Positions 23,804-35,300 of a stretch of 64,000 nt of DNA are shown here, piece after piece. Source of the DNA: Magnolia sinica (Eukaryota; Streptophyta; Magnoliopsida; Magnoliales; Magnoliaceae); the NCBI RefSeq assembly GCF_029962835.1, contig NC_080582.1, positions 74,706,177 to 74,770,176 of the forward strand, in the 5' to 3' direction. Position numbers and translations under genes: made by a program. A model generated the notes under the pieces. It searched no databases. It was not told the DNA's origin and saw only the letters and a program-made list of their open reading frames with translations. Position 1 is the stretch's first letter; every line of letters starts with the position of its first letter.

Positions 23804-24409
23804 TGTTGAGAGCCATGGAAGCAAACTTTGAATTTGAATCAAACATGCGAAAGATAAATGCAAATAAATAAACACAGAAAACACACAATTTTATGTAGAA
23901 AAAAAATCCTTTGTGAAAGAAAACCACGGCATAAAGCGACAAGCAATTCACTAGAAAAATAAATTAACAAGAGATAGAATTAACTTACAAATGTGAGTAC
24001 CCCTCTCAAAACCCTAACTCTCCCTTAGAACAAGCCTCTTGATTACTTAAGATTACTCTAGTCCTGCATTACACCCATATATATAGTATTACACTCAGAA
24101 TAGGAAACAAGTTGCACAATTATGCAAAACTGCACTTGCCATCGATCGATCGACATCGATTGAGCAATCCTTGATTGATTGAGTCTACATATTTGATCAA
24201 TCGAATATACTCAAAAGTGTCCAGAGAGTTAATTTATTTTTTTCAATTTTTCCTGATCGATTGAATCTAGATGGTTGATAGATCGAAACTTCCAAAATCT
24301 GTCTAGTGAGCAAACCCGTATATTTGGGGGTATTATCGATCGATCGAATCAGACTGTCAATTGATCGAAATTCTTTGTTCCAGCATAGTTGGAGACATCA
24401 ATTTCAACA
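23804..24409 (-). mobile_element. 3' LTR of a Ty1/copia retrotransposon
   Basis: 606 bp beginning TGTTGA and ending TCAACA (6-bp inverted tips). It lies directly after the copia RNase H remnant on the minus strand, where a 3' LTR belongs. It includes several TCGATCGAT-type degenerate repeats. The matching 5' LTR was not found, so the element is truncated. Confidence 0.7.
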
Positions 24410-24569
24410 ATCTACACAGTGACTTCAATCTTCATGCTCCATTGCTTCAAGTTGCTATCATTGTCTCTAATCGTCTCAATTAGAATATCAACACTGTCGT
24501 CACTTTTTGTGCACACTCTGTCTTCATTACACCTTTTCAAATCTTAGAGAAGTAGAATAGAATATGAAT

Positions 24570-25470
24570 TACTCTGCAAGAGCTACCTTTATAAGCATAT
24601 CCGTCAGATTCATTCTCATGTAGATCTTCTCAAGAATAACATCATCTTCCTCAAGCACTTGTTGGATAAAGTTATGATAAACATCAATATGTTTAGTATT
24701 AGAATGATAAACCGAGTTCTTCACCAAATTAATAACGCTTTCGCTGTTACAATTTATAGGTACGACCTTCTACTAAAGACAACTCATTCATCATTCCTTT
24801 CAACTAAACATATTTTTTGAATTCTTTTGTCACTGCCATATATACTGATTAACTTTGGTTGTAGAAAGAGCAACGACAGACTGAAGTATCGACATCCAAT
24901 TAATCGCTCCACTCGCTAATACAAACGAGTAATCGGAAGTCAACCTTTTATTGTCTATGTTTCTTGTGTAATTAGAATCCATATAACCTATAAGTTTTTC
25001 CTCTGATTTTTCGAATGTCAAGATTTAGTCCTTCGTACCTCGTAGATACCGAAATAGTCATTTCACTACCTTCCAATGTTGTTTGCTAGAGTTTGGCATG
25101 TATCTACTCACAACACTAACAGTATGTGAAATATACAGTCTCATAGAGACTATGACATACTTTAAATTGTCAATTGCGCTCGAGTAGGGTATACGAGACA
25201 TAAAATGCTTTTCTTCATCTGTAGCAAGACATTGCTATGAAAAAAATCGAAATTGAGTATCATAGGGTGTGCTAACTGGTTTAGGCTTGTCCATTCTAAA
25301 CTTAACCACTACTTTCTCAAGGTATTCTGCTTAAGACAATCGCAACCTGCTCCTTTCCTTATCTTTGTGTATATCAATGCCAATAATCCTTTTTATAGTC
25401 CCATGACATTTTGTTTGACCAAAGGTTAGACATGTCCTTTCAAAACGCTATAAACTCTCCCAATATTCCT
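24570..25470 (-). pseudogene. Ty1/copia pol remnant (reverse transcriptase end and RNase H)
   Basis: The minus strand reads, with several stops and frame changes, the end of the RT region (RILGIDIHKDKERSRLRLS, then KPVSTPYD), a LRGTKD linker and RNase H motifs (GYMDSNYTRNIDNKR, LQSVVALSTTK, SVYHSNTKHIDVYHNFI, DMLIKV). These are typical of plant copia polyproteins. The gag, integrase and 5' parts are absent, so it is a dead fragment. Confidence 0.88.
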
Positions 25471-28323
25471 TCATTAATTAATTGATTAAAGGATATGTTT
25501 AACTACTTGATTATCATAACATTATATTTTGATTATCACGGAGGTTTTCAGGTTGCATTTATTATTATTTTTTAGGATTCGACGCAGATGTCTCATGTCC
25601 TTTAAAGGCCACATGTTTATATGGATACATGTTTTTCTTTTCCTAAATGTTATAACGGATACAGTCGTCTCTAAAAGTGATGTCGCTCTTTTGTTCGAAC
25701 TGTAATGATTTGTACATTATCTTTTGAGGAGTTGGACCTTTAGTGACATTTTCCTCACCTGTATGCTCATTTGTTATTTATATTGCCATCATTTGTATCC
25801 ACATTCCCATCAAAATATTGGAGCATTGAAGCTTGATCCAATGTCCAAATTCAAAACCACAGTATTATTTTATTTTGAGAATCAATACATATAAATCAAA
25901 ATTAACGAGATTCAAATATAAATTAACTCTTATATTTAAAAGGAAAAATCTAAATCTTTCGGTTTCAATTTTTCACTTTAGTGTTATACCCTATGATCAC
26001 ATAACACTCTACATCATTGGATCTCTGGCTCCCTATAAACTTCTACAAGGAATTTAGGATGTGTGTTTTGACTCTGAATTGATGCACTGTATAATACCCC
26101 GATAATTTGTGTGGTCGTGTAGGTACACGAGTACGTATCTTAGTACACATCCCAGATTGAACCCATACCTTACGAGAATAATACATAAACTTATGCTCAC
26201 GTACACACACGTAGACCTTCGTACACCATACAATGACCTTTGAAACCTAAAACACCTTTGTATACTTAGACTAATTATCTAACCAACCATTGAAATAATT
26301 ACACATAGTGGAAGACATCTGACCATTCATCTTGTTATCGGATTGCCCAATCATTGTAAACCGACTTACGAGATCGTCCTATCCATTCATTTGCCCATCC
26401 ATCTATAAATCTGACCATTCATCTCATCTACTAACTCACGTATATACCTACCTAACCGTCGAGATCGTGATTTAGTGACCCCTACCCCACTCTCAATTGG
26501 AAGTACATTCACACCCTTCTAGTCATCCCAAGCCGACACATTATTACACACTTGATCTACCATCAATCCGAATCATTAGAATTACTCTTCAAGCCCATTA
26601 TGCTATCCAACTTAATTTTGGTCTCAATCTAGACCGTTAGAACATTCCTAGTAGACCCTTTCAGTAATTCGATTGTCCATCTCAAGATGGACCCTTATAT
26701 CATTATAAACTATAAAACCATCTACCTAAATGTAGATCCAAACCACCTAATCATCAACATCTAAACCTAGATGGTGGTTCAGCAATCAAGCTAATGGCGT
26801 TAAATATCAATTCATCCCAATAAGTATTACCACATGAACGATATATACATAGCTATTTATATAGCGTATAAATGTTATTCTAGTCGTTTCATTGCCGGGC
26901 AGCCCACTTGAGTTTCAAATCTACTTCATTTTCAGACCCACGTCTTAATATGGGCCGATGGATGGCTTGGATACCTTTCAAACCACACAAGTGGGGTCTA
27001 TAAGACCCTGTTGTTAGGAAAAGAAAAAAAAAAAAAAAAAAACTCAACATGAGTCTGCATGTCACTACGAGAATAGAAGAAAAAAATCAAAGTAAGATTC
27101 TTGCACAAAATGGTTAAGAATTTTGTAATCTGAACACATGGAGGTATATTTGCTATTTTTGGGATTCCAACAAGGACCTTCCACTCTAGTATCATATCAA
27201 ATATTGCTATGATACCATGTCAAATAACTACTTAATTTAAAAGCTCAAACTGTTAGAGGATGGCGCATGAATGTATATCAATGGAATTTAACAGAGAGCA
27301 CATTCAATATGCTGTCCATTGTCTGCAAGATCATATATATGATTAGCTGAACAGTGCAATGGAAAAAAAATACTTGATTGGTAGGCATTGGATAATGTTT
27401 TTATAACTGTGGGCCTTAAAAAAACCCATCTACAAGGTTCATATTTGATGGGACCACCTAAATAAAGGGCCTAGATGATCACATGGTGGGGCGGATGGAT
27501 GGAGCAGATTGGGTCAGCCACCTTAACATTTCATCTATTAACCTCACATGCTTACTTTAAAAGTTGCTATGTTTCATTTAGTTTGTAACGCTTGCGAATC
27601 ATTGGTTTTAAGTGGACCATGACGTTCGCCATATTGGAAACCATCCATACTCATGTCCACAGCCCCTACCTACATCGCACACATGATCTCCAAATCTAAC
27701 CGTCCAAATGTTGGGCCCCACATGGCATAAACTTACTCATTGAATTTGGGCATAGATGTACAGGTCTGGCCTCAGTTGATACACCGGCCTTTCGATGGCA
27801 AAGATGAAATGTACAATCGCCCATGGGTTGCAGCAGATGTAGCTCAATGTGTCGCATCTTGCCATGCTAAGGTTTGATGTTTGGGGTCCCACTCCCCAGC
27901 ATAGAAACACCCAAAGCACATTTGACACGCACCACACAAGCGCCCCACACGTGTGGCGATGGAACGTGTGAATGATCTAATTCCATGATCAAGTAGTGTC
28001 CACTGCCCATTCATCATCTTAACCATCGTAAATGAGAGTACGACTGGTTGTCCGTTGTCCAACTTTTCATCAGTCCATACATGTACGGTTCATGTGATTT
28101 GATGGCCCATTCGATGAATGGCCAGTCAGGATTTTGGGCCAAAGATAGATGAAATGGGGGCTGTTGGAGCTAATAAAAGTGCAGCAATCAAGCCCAGCTA
28201 CAAGGCCCATTAAAAAAAGATCGGCCCAATAGCAATCACAGCTCAGATCTCTCACACGTGTGAGAACAAGAGCGTGCCACAAGGGTGCACCTACAGGCGT
28301 GAAGCTGACTGCCGTACTGAGAT

Positions 28324-28938
28324 TAGGGCTGAACATCGGCAAGTTGGGTCCGGTTGGTGCTCAACCCTAGCCCAACCCTAGGTTCCTATACCTTAAAATT
28401 CTATTCCAACCCAAACCAACTTTGGGTTGAAAATTCTCGACCCAAGCCTAACCCAAGCGAGCTTGGTTAGGTTAGAATGGGTAGATATATGCTAATATTT
28501 TCATTATTACATTAGTATATTGTATTTTCAATATGTATTTTATTTTTATAACTATAGTTTTATTAATTATATATGTAGTTTTTTACAATAAAGAAGTTCA
28601 TTATTTCTAAACAAATAAGTTAAAATATAAGATAACTAGTCCTTTAAAAGTCATATTGCATATCAAGCAGTCTATTTGGGAGAGAGAAATACAATGTATT
28701 TGTCTACAACAAGGATGATCTGCATTCAATTATAATTAATTTATAAGGAACTTATGTATTGATCGGGTTCGAGATTGGGTCGGGCAACCCGAGATTTCAA
28801 CCCGAGCCCAACCCAAGTTTTATCAGGCTGGTGTTTGCCCAAGCCCAAGACCAAACACGGTACATCCTACCCAAGCCCAACCCAATGTCGAGTGAGTCAT
28901 GCGACAAGCAGGTTCAACTCGCCCAACCTTCAGCCCTA
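28324..28938. mobile_element. hAT-like MITE, spacer of copy 2
   Basis: Ends TAGGGCTGAA and TTCAGCCCTA are inverted repeats. Flanks ACTGAGAT and ACTAGGAT agree at 6 of 8 bases. The interior is TTGGG/CCCAA-rich at both ends and AT-rich in the middle. The same insertion is at about 51650-52435 in the copy 3 spacer, so it predates that duplication. Confidence 0.65.
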
Positions 28939-29478
28939 ACTAGGATAGTATGCCAGTGTACCAAGTAAACTCTGTGGGGCCACCATTATGTATTTGCTAT
29001 CATCCATGCCATCCTTCCATTTTACAAGCTTGTTTCATCGCTTGAGTCCAAAATTGAAGCATATCCAAAGCTCTAGTGGACCACACAACAGAAACACAAA
29101 CGAATAATGACATCCACTATTGAAACCTTCCATGGCATATGATAATCTTTATTTGTTATCTAATATGTTCGTAAGGTCACTCAGATTGTCATGGCTTTGA
29201 CGATACACCAAAATGGGTTGATCCTTGAGTGTTAGGCTCACTTTGATGTATGTGACTTATATCCATGATCCAAATTTCAAGTGGACCACATTATAAGAAA
29301 CCGTGATAATTGACTATTAAAAACTTTTTGTGTGGTCTCTTCATTTGAGTCTCTGTGACCTTATCAATAGGTTGGATGGTAAAAAACATTCCAGTGGCCT
29401 CAAGAAATGGTGGAGATTAAATCACAATTGTATATGTAGTGTCGTCCACTTAAGATTTCAATTTGCTTCATTTTTTTG

Positions 29479-29705
29479 TAGGGCCGTACATGAGTCGATC
29501 TAGCTCGAAAAGCTCGCTCGACTTCGCTCGAGTCAACTCGGATTGACTCAATTTGAAAGGCTGACTCGGGGCGAGTCAAACTTATTTTCTAACGCTCGAG
29601 TTAAGTTTGAGCGGAGTTAAAGCATGGTGCATTTCAACTCGACTTGACTTGACTCGAAGCTTGAGCTCAACTTGGCTTGAGTAATATATTTTAATATTAT
29701 ATGTT

Positions 29706-29785
<80 letters not shown>

Positions 29786-30155
29786 CTGTAAAAAAAAGTT
29801 AAAACTTAATATTGTTGACGTTTAATTTGATAGTATCTAAATGTTTATGTGACACTCTTTTTTTTCTTAATAATGTAGTATATGAAACATTTTGGACTTA
29901 ATATTGTTAACATTTAATTTATGTTTTTTAGTAAAAAATATAATAAATTGACATATAAACAAATTCCACTCAACTCAAGGTAAACTCGAATCAACTCGAA
30001 CCACTAACTCGACTCAATCTCAAAAGCTTTGGCAAACAAGCCAACCTTCAATGTTGGGTTCGAGAGCAAGATTGAGTTCAAACTTGAGTATAGCATGGAT
30101 GAGACGAGTCAAGCTTGGCCTACCTCAAGTCAACTTGGCTCAATGTGCAACCCTA
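29479..30155. mobile_element. hAT-like element with long TA array, absent from the copy 3 spacer
   Basis: Starts TAGGGCCGTACATGAG and ends CAATGTGCAACCCTA; GACTCG/CGAGTC-type repeats line both arms. Flanks ATTTTTTG and TTTATTTG fit a worn 8-bp duplication. The matching site near 52.975 kb is empty (CTTCATTTTTTGAGACC). It contains (TA)n at 29709-29784. Confidence 0.7.
29709..29784. repeat. (TA)n microsatellite
   Basis: About 38 TA units inside the hAT-like element. Confidence 0.95.
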
Positions 30156-30459
30156 TTTATTTGGGACCATGACCTAGAATGAATGGTTGGACAGTATAGA
30201 TTCAAGGAACATACAACAAAGCTGGGCCATAGTTAAACCTCTACGAAAACCATGCCCCACACATACATGCACGAAGGAACAACGCAAATATCAGCTTTAA
30301 CCTTTGCTTCTTTTAACTTCCTAATAAGTTTTCACATGTAGACATACACTGTTTCATGTAGTGTGGTACACTTACCTTTGGATATGCTGGTAAAATAGAT
30401 GGACGGAGTGAATAAGAAACATACATCACGGTGGGCCCCACAGACGCAATACACTGCAC

Positions 30460-31798
30460 TAAGGGTCAGTTTGGGCGGTGGGATTAGAAGGGATCGGGTA
30501 GGATGGGATTTTAAAAACATAATTATTATCAGGGGGTTGTCCCATGTTGCCATGGGATAAAATTAATGCCATGCTTTGTTGATAATATGGTGGTACATTG
30601 AATGGATATACCCACCATCATTTAAAATTATTGAGAATAACACACATGTGTTATATCTAAACCGTTCATTTGTTTTGTAACTTCATTTTATGGCATGGGC
30701 CTAAAAATGAGGTAGATCCAAAACTTATGTAGTCCTAAAAAAGTTTTCAAAGGGATTGAATGCCTAAAAATGAGGTAGATCCAAAACTGACGTAGCCCCA
30801 GAGAAGTTTTCAACAGTAAGTATTCAGTCACTGTTGCATTTTATGGTAGGGTCCACTTGAGCTTTAAATTTACCTAATTTTTTGGCCCATGCTTTAAAAT
30901 AATCTCGATAAATGGGTGGACGGTGTGGATATAGCCCACACATCATGGTGAGACCTACCCAACTTCTCGAACATCGAGTGAAATTGGCACAAGACCCAAT
31001 GCAATTCCATTTAGGGCCTATTTGGGAGCGTGGATTTGGAACCCCCTGGATTCGCAACCGCCAGGATTGGAAACCCCCTGGATTGGCAATCCTCTCTGTG
31101 TGTTTGGCACCCTGGAGTGTGAATCAACTTTAATTCAAAAATACCTATATATGGTATATTTACAGGGGTTTGAATTTAATTACTAAATCAACTTTAATAT
31201 CCCCAATTAGTGAGATATATAATTTTTGACACTATGGTTGTGATAAGCCCGCTAAAATATATGTTTTGCCTAAAAATGATGAAATTCCAAGTCTCAAATG
31301 GACCGCAAGCACAACATCATGTCTGAGTGACTAACCAATGATTTTTAATCGTTGATTAGTATAGACAATGTTTGGACGGTGCTGGACAATATTTGGACGG
31401 TGCTGATCTATATAAATAATGTTTGGACGGTGCTGATCATTGTTAGTGGGCCATGTGCCTAGTAGAATGATAGTGTACAGTGACATAGATTTATCCCTGC
31501 AACTATTGAAATGATTTTAGGTGTAATCCAAGCTCCCACCTTGGATTACAAACCCCCTCAAAGAGGGGATTCGGAACCCCCTGGATTGGCAATCCCCAGT
31601 TGCTTTATGCTGCCAAACGACCAAGGGAATTTGAAACCCCCTCTAATCCCCTCCAATCCAAGGTGCCATACGACCCCTTAATGTACCATTTAATGTAATT
31701 CCGAGCTTTACCATTCTGGTTTGGAGTGGAATCGGCACGGGACTAGATGAATCCCATCCCACCGAATCCCATCTAATCCCACCGCCCAAACTGTCTCT
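30460..31798. mobile_element. Nested terminal-inverted-repeat element in the copy 2 spacer
   Basis: Outer ends share CAGTTTGGGCGGTGGGATTA as inverted repeats and continue with GGGATYSGGTRGGATGGGATT-like steps. The centre holds a palindromic-core MITE piece (about 30600-30960) and a second inverted-repeat element (about 31013-31682, GGGCCTATTTGGGAGCGTGG at left; CCATACGACCCC at right). The copy 3 spacer near 53.27 kb lacks all of it. Confidence 0.65.
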
Positions 31799-32268
31799 AA
31801 AGGCGTACTAAAATTAAAAAAAAACAAAAAGTGACAGCGACGTCTTCATCACAAAAGCCAGGATTTCTTTCGCGTGTCTAGCGTCTTGCCTTTATTCTCT
31901 CACAGCCGAAAGCGACATACGAATGTCTTGAAGAGATGATTCGCGGCACACATGCCTCTATTTTACACAAATACAAGATCCGATCCATTCATTAAGTGGA
32001 CCCAGATGTGATAACTACAAAATTAAAAGATCACATCAATCAAATTGTTGAGTGGGGCACCTCTCGCATAATTAAAAATGTATGAGTAAAAATCACCAAC
32101 TGTTCGAATATACCAGCTGGGACTCTGGAAAACGGCAGCATCACACACAACCCCACTTATAAATGGACACGACCTTCCACACGTATTCTAAGTAGTCCCG
32201 TGTGCCGCGATTCACCTCTTCAATTGCTCATAAGGCGAGTAGCTTTTGTATTTCTAAGAGCAGCACAC

Positions 32269-32277
32269 CTAAATAGG
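32269..32277 (+). promoter_or_regulatory. TATA-like box of LAP copy 2
   Basis: CTAAATAGG lies 61 bases before the upstream in-frame ATG at 32330. A start of transcription about 30 bases downstream would leave a short 5' UTR and put the transit-peptide-like extension in the mRNA. Copy 3 has the matching CATAAATAGG at the same distance from its own ATG. An inverted CCAAT box (ATTGG, 32303-32307) lies downstream, so its role is doubtful. An alternative TATA-like AAATAAAG near 32386 would favour ATG 32525 instead. Confidence 0.45.
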
Positions 32278-32329
32278 CATGCGCGTAACGCGGCGTATTG
32301 CGATTGGCAGTTGAAAACAGACTCTGGAA

Positions 32330-35300
32330 ATGATGACGTCAGCGTCGACACTGATTCCTGGCCGTTCATCAATCAGGACTGGAAATAAAGGCCCATCTTG
32401 GTGTCAGGCAAAAACCGGAGTAGTCTCTGCTCACCCGACTCCGATACTCGTTAAACTACGCCCTGCTTCCCCTATCTTGCGCCTCTCCCCCGACATCCCT
32501 CTCTACTCTGCTCGTAGGGTGCGCATGGCGCAAACCTTCACCACCCGAGCCACTCTCGGCCTCACCAAGCCTACTCCCAGCGTCATTCCTCATGTCACTC
32601 TCTCTCTCTCTAATATATGTCTACCATCTGTTCGATAAAATGGCTGAGATTTTTATTTATTTATTTATTTATTTATTTTTTTGATGGGTTCTTTCTGTTG
32701 GGGGAGTTGCGTACTACGTTTGCTCTTCGGGGAGTGATATTTACACTCCATGTTTTTGACGTATACACCAGTTTCCTTTCTTGTTTTCTCATATTTCCAT
32801 GGAACAGAAAGAAGTCGAAGTAAAGAGTATGAAATGACACCATTTGGGGGGTTGCAGATATCGTATCAATTTTTTTTCCTACGGGATGTGTGATGGTTTT
32901 GTGGATTTTTATCTGGACTTGGTTTTGTTGGCAATCAGTTTGATAGAATTTCTTAATGTTGTATGTACATATCAACTGTCTTCTGCATAGCCTCAGGGGG
33001 TCGTTTGGATGATGGTAAATGGGGCAAGTGGTAAATGATTTACTGGTAAATCACTTAAAGGTTGTAAATGATTTACAGCCTGTCTGTTTGGCTTTAAGTT
33101 GTAAATAGTAAATCATTTACAGTGTTTGGATAGCCTGTAAATTGTAAATGAAATCTGCTTTACAGGCTTTCATTCAAAAAAAAAATAGAGCGGTTGTCAT
33201 CTCCTCATTTACTAGTAAATGAAAACTCAACTTTTTGCAGGTAAATGAAAAGAGGGCTTTGCTGATAAATCATTTACAAGTAGTAAATGATTTACTAGCA
33301 AATTAGAGTATCCAAACACAAGTTGTAAATGGTTTGCTAGTAAATCATTTACTACTTGCCCCATTTACCACCATCCAGATTACCTCTTAGTGTTGTATTC
33401 CATTCTTAAACCTGAGTTGCATTGTGGCGGGTCAGATCAGTTGAACCTATCCCACTTGAAATTAAATGGGTGAGTCAGGTTTGGTTGGGTTGGGTCAGAG
33501 GGTAATGGGTTGTGGGTCAGGTTTGGGCTGAACCCGACCCATTGCCAACCGTAGATGTATGTGTTTCGTTGATAGATGCAGGCTTTTAACTATCTTTTGA
33601 ATGTTCGTTTCACATTGATTACAGGCTTCTTTGTTCAAGCTTTTCATTTTTGAGTTATGCATGATTTCATGTGTACTTTGCATGGTGCTATTCCATATCT
33701 CCTCCTTAAAATATCCTTTCAATGTATGTATCTGTATGTATTCATTGTGGACTTCAGGGATCATTTGAGCTTTTAAGAAGCACCATGTTTGTTTTTAATT
33801 TTACTCTTCCAAAAAAGTTTTTTTTTTTTTTTTTTTAATATTATTTTTTTTAAAATTTTTTTTAAAGTGCTTGAATTGAGGTTCTCTTGGGTTCATTCAT
33901 ATGGCTTTTGTTTTTTGTTTTTTTCAACGAAACTTCAGAATAATTTGGGCTTTCAAGACTGCATGTGGTTCGGTTGACCTGGCACTCCTTCACAATTATT
34001 TTTATTTTCTGTTTGGATCCATTTTTTAGTTCCTTTTCTCCATTCTTACTGGATGTAAGTGTTTTCATATGCATATACATTTGTGTTTTTTGATATTGTT
34101 GGGATGATTGTTCTTTCTTAAGTTGTTCTTTGGTATGGCATTCCCACATGCTTGATGATTGAAGCATTTCAGATACTTCTTGAGTGAATTTTTATAATCT
34201 TTTAAAAATTATTATTTGATATATTTATTTAGATTCTTAAATTTTTATGGCTTTTTTTTTTTTCTTCGAAAAGTAACACTACCAGGGATTGAACCCTAGA
34301 TCACTCACACACACTACATTGTCACCCCCAAGCTCTTCTAACGAGCGGGAGACCTTAATTTTTATGGCATTCCATATGTTTCTTGAGAAATTCTTGTTAT
34401 TGAGACTAACTATGGTGGGTGCTGAGTCTACTACATTTGAGAGACCAATATCTCTACATCCATGAATATTGTGTTTCCCTTATGCTTAGATTTTCATGAT
34501 TTTAACCATCCACATGTTGATTTCACTTGGGAGAATAAAGGGCAAAAAAAAAAAAAAGAATAAAAATAAAATGATTGTTTTGTTCTTTTGATAATCTTTT
34601 GCCCACAGATTGCTTTTTCTGCGAAAGAGATCGAGTTTTCAGAATGGAACGGAGAGTTACTTGCAGTTGCTGTGTTGGAGAAAGACATGTCTAAAGACGA
34701 GAGTTCCAAGTTTAAGAATGCAATTCTGAGAAGGCTAGATATGTTGCTTGGTGGTCTGTTGGGTGACGCATCAGCAGAGGAGGATTTTGCTGGAAAAACT
34801 GGGCAGCTAACACTTATCAGGCTTCGCGAATCAGGTTTCAGAAGGATTGGCTTGTTTGGACTCGGGCAGTCCACACTTTCTCCTGCACCGACCACCTATC
34901 AAGGCCTTGGTGATGCCATTGCAGCAGCAGCTAAAGCTGTTCAAGCGAGTAATGTTGCTGTTGTTCTTGCTTCATCTGAGGGGTTTTCTGAAGATTCCAA
35001 GCTCAACACTGCTTCTGCAATAGCATCAGGTATATATTCAATCGTTCCGATCTTTTGCAGGAATGAGAATGAACATTGCATTAGTCTCTCACGTTTTCTT
35101 TTAAGAAATATCCAGTGTTTGACTTGTGCACCAAATCATCAGTTTGCGAGTCATTGAATGTTGATGATACGTGTAGCATTTTCCCAACTGCTCTTGTTCT
35201 TTTGCTAGGTGATGGAAAGTGTTGGGCCTCGGTCTTGTTGACATCTGATCAACATTGGGCAGTGATATGACTTGTACTCTGATGTTTCTGTGTGCAAATC

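Larger units (their letters stand above)
25660..32329. repeat. Upstream block of LAP copy 2 (paralogue of 48.64-54.37 kb)
   Basis: This spacer aligns with the copy 3 spacer over most of its length, sharing for example GCTCTTTTGTTCGAACTG at its start and the AATCACAGCTCAGATCTC stretch near 28.24 kb. Block-specific insertions are listed separately. The first part, with GTACACGAGTACGTATCTTA and ATAATACCCCG motifs, looks like old LTR-type sequence, but I cannot name it. No gene was recognised. Confidence 0.8.

Noticed and set aside
28070..28342. 90-residue minus-strand frame in the copy 2 spacer
   Set aside because: Not open in the paralogous copy 3 spacer and unlike any family I know.
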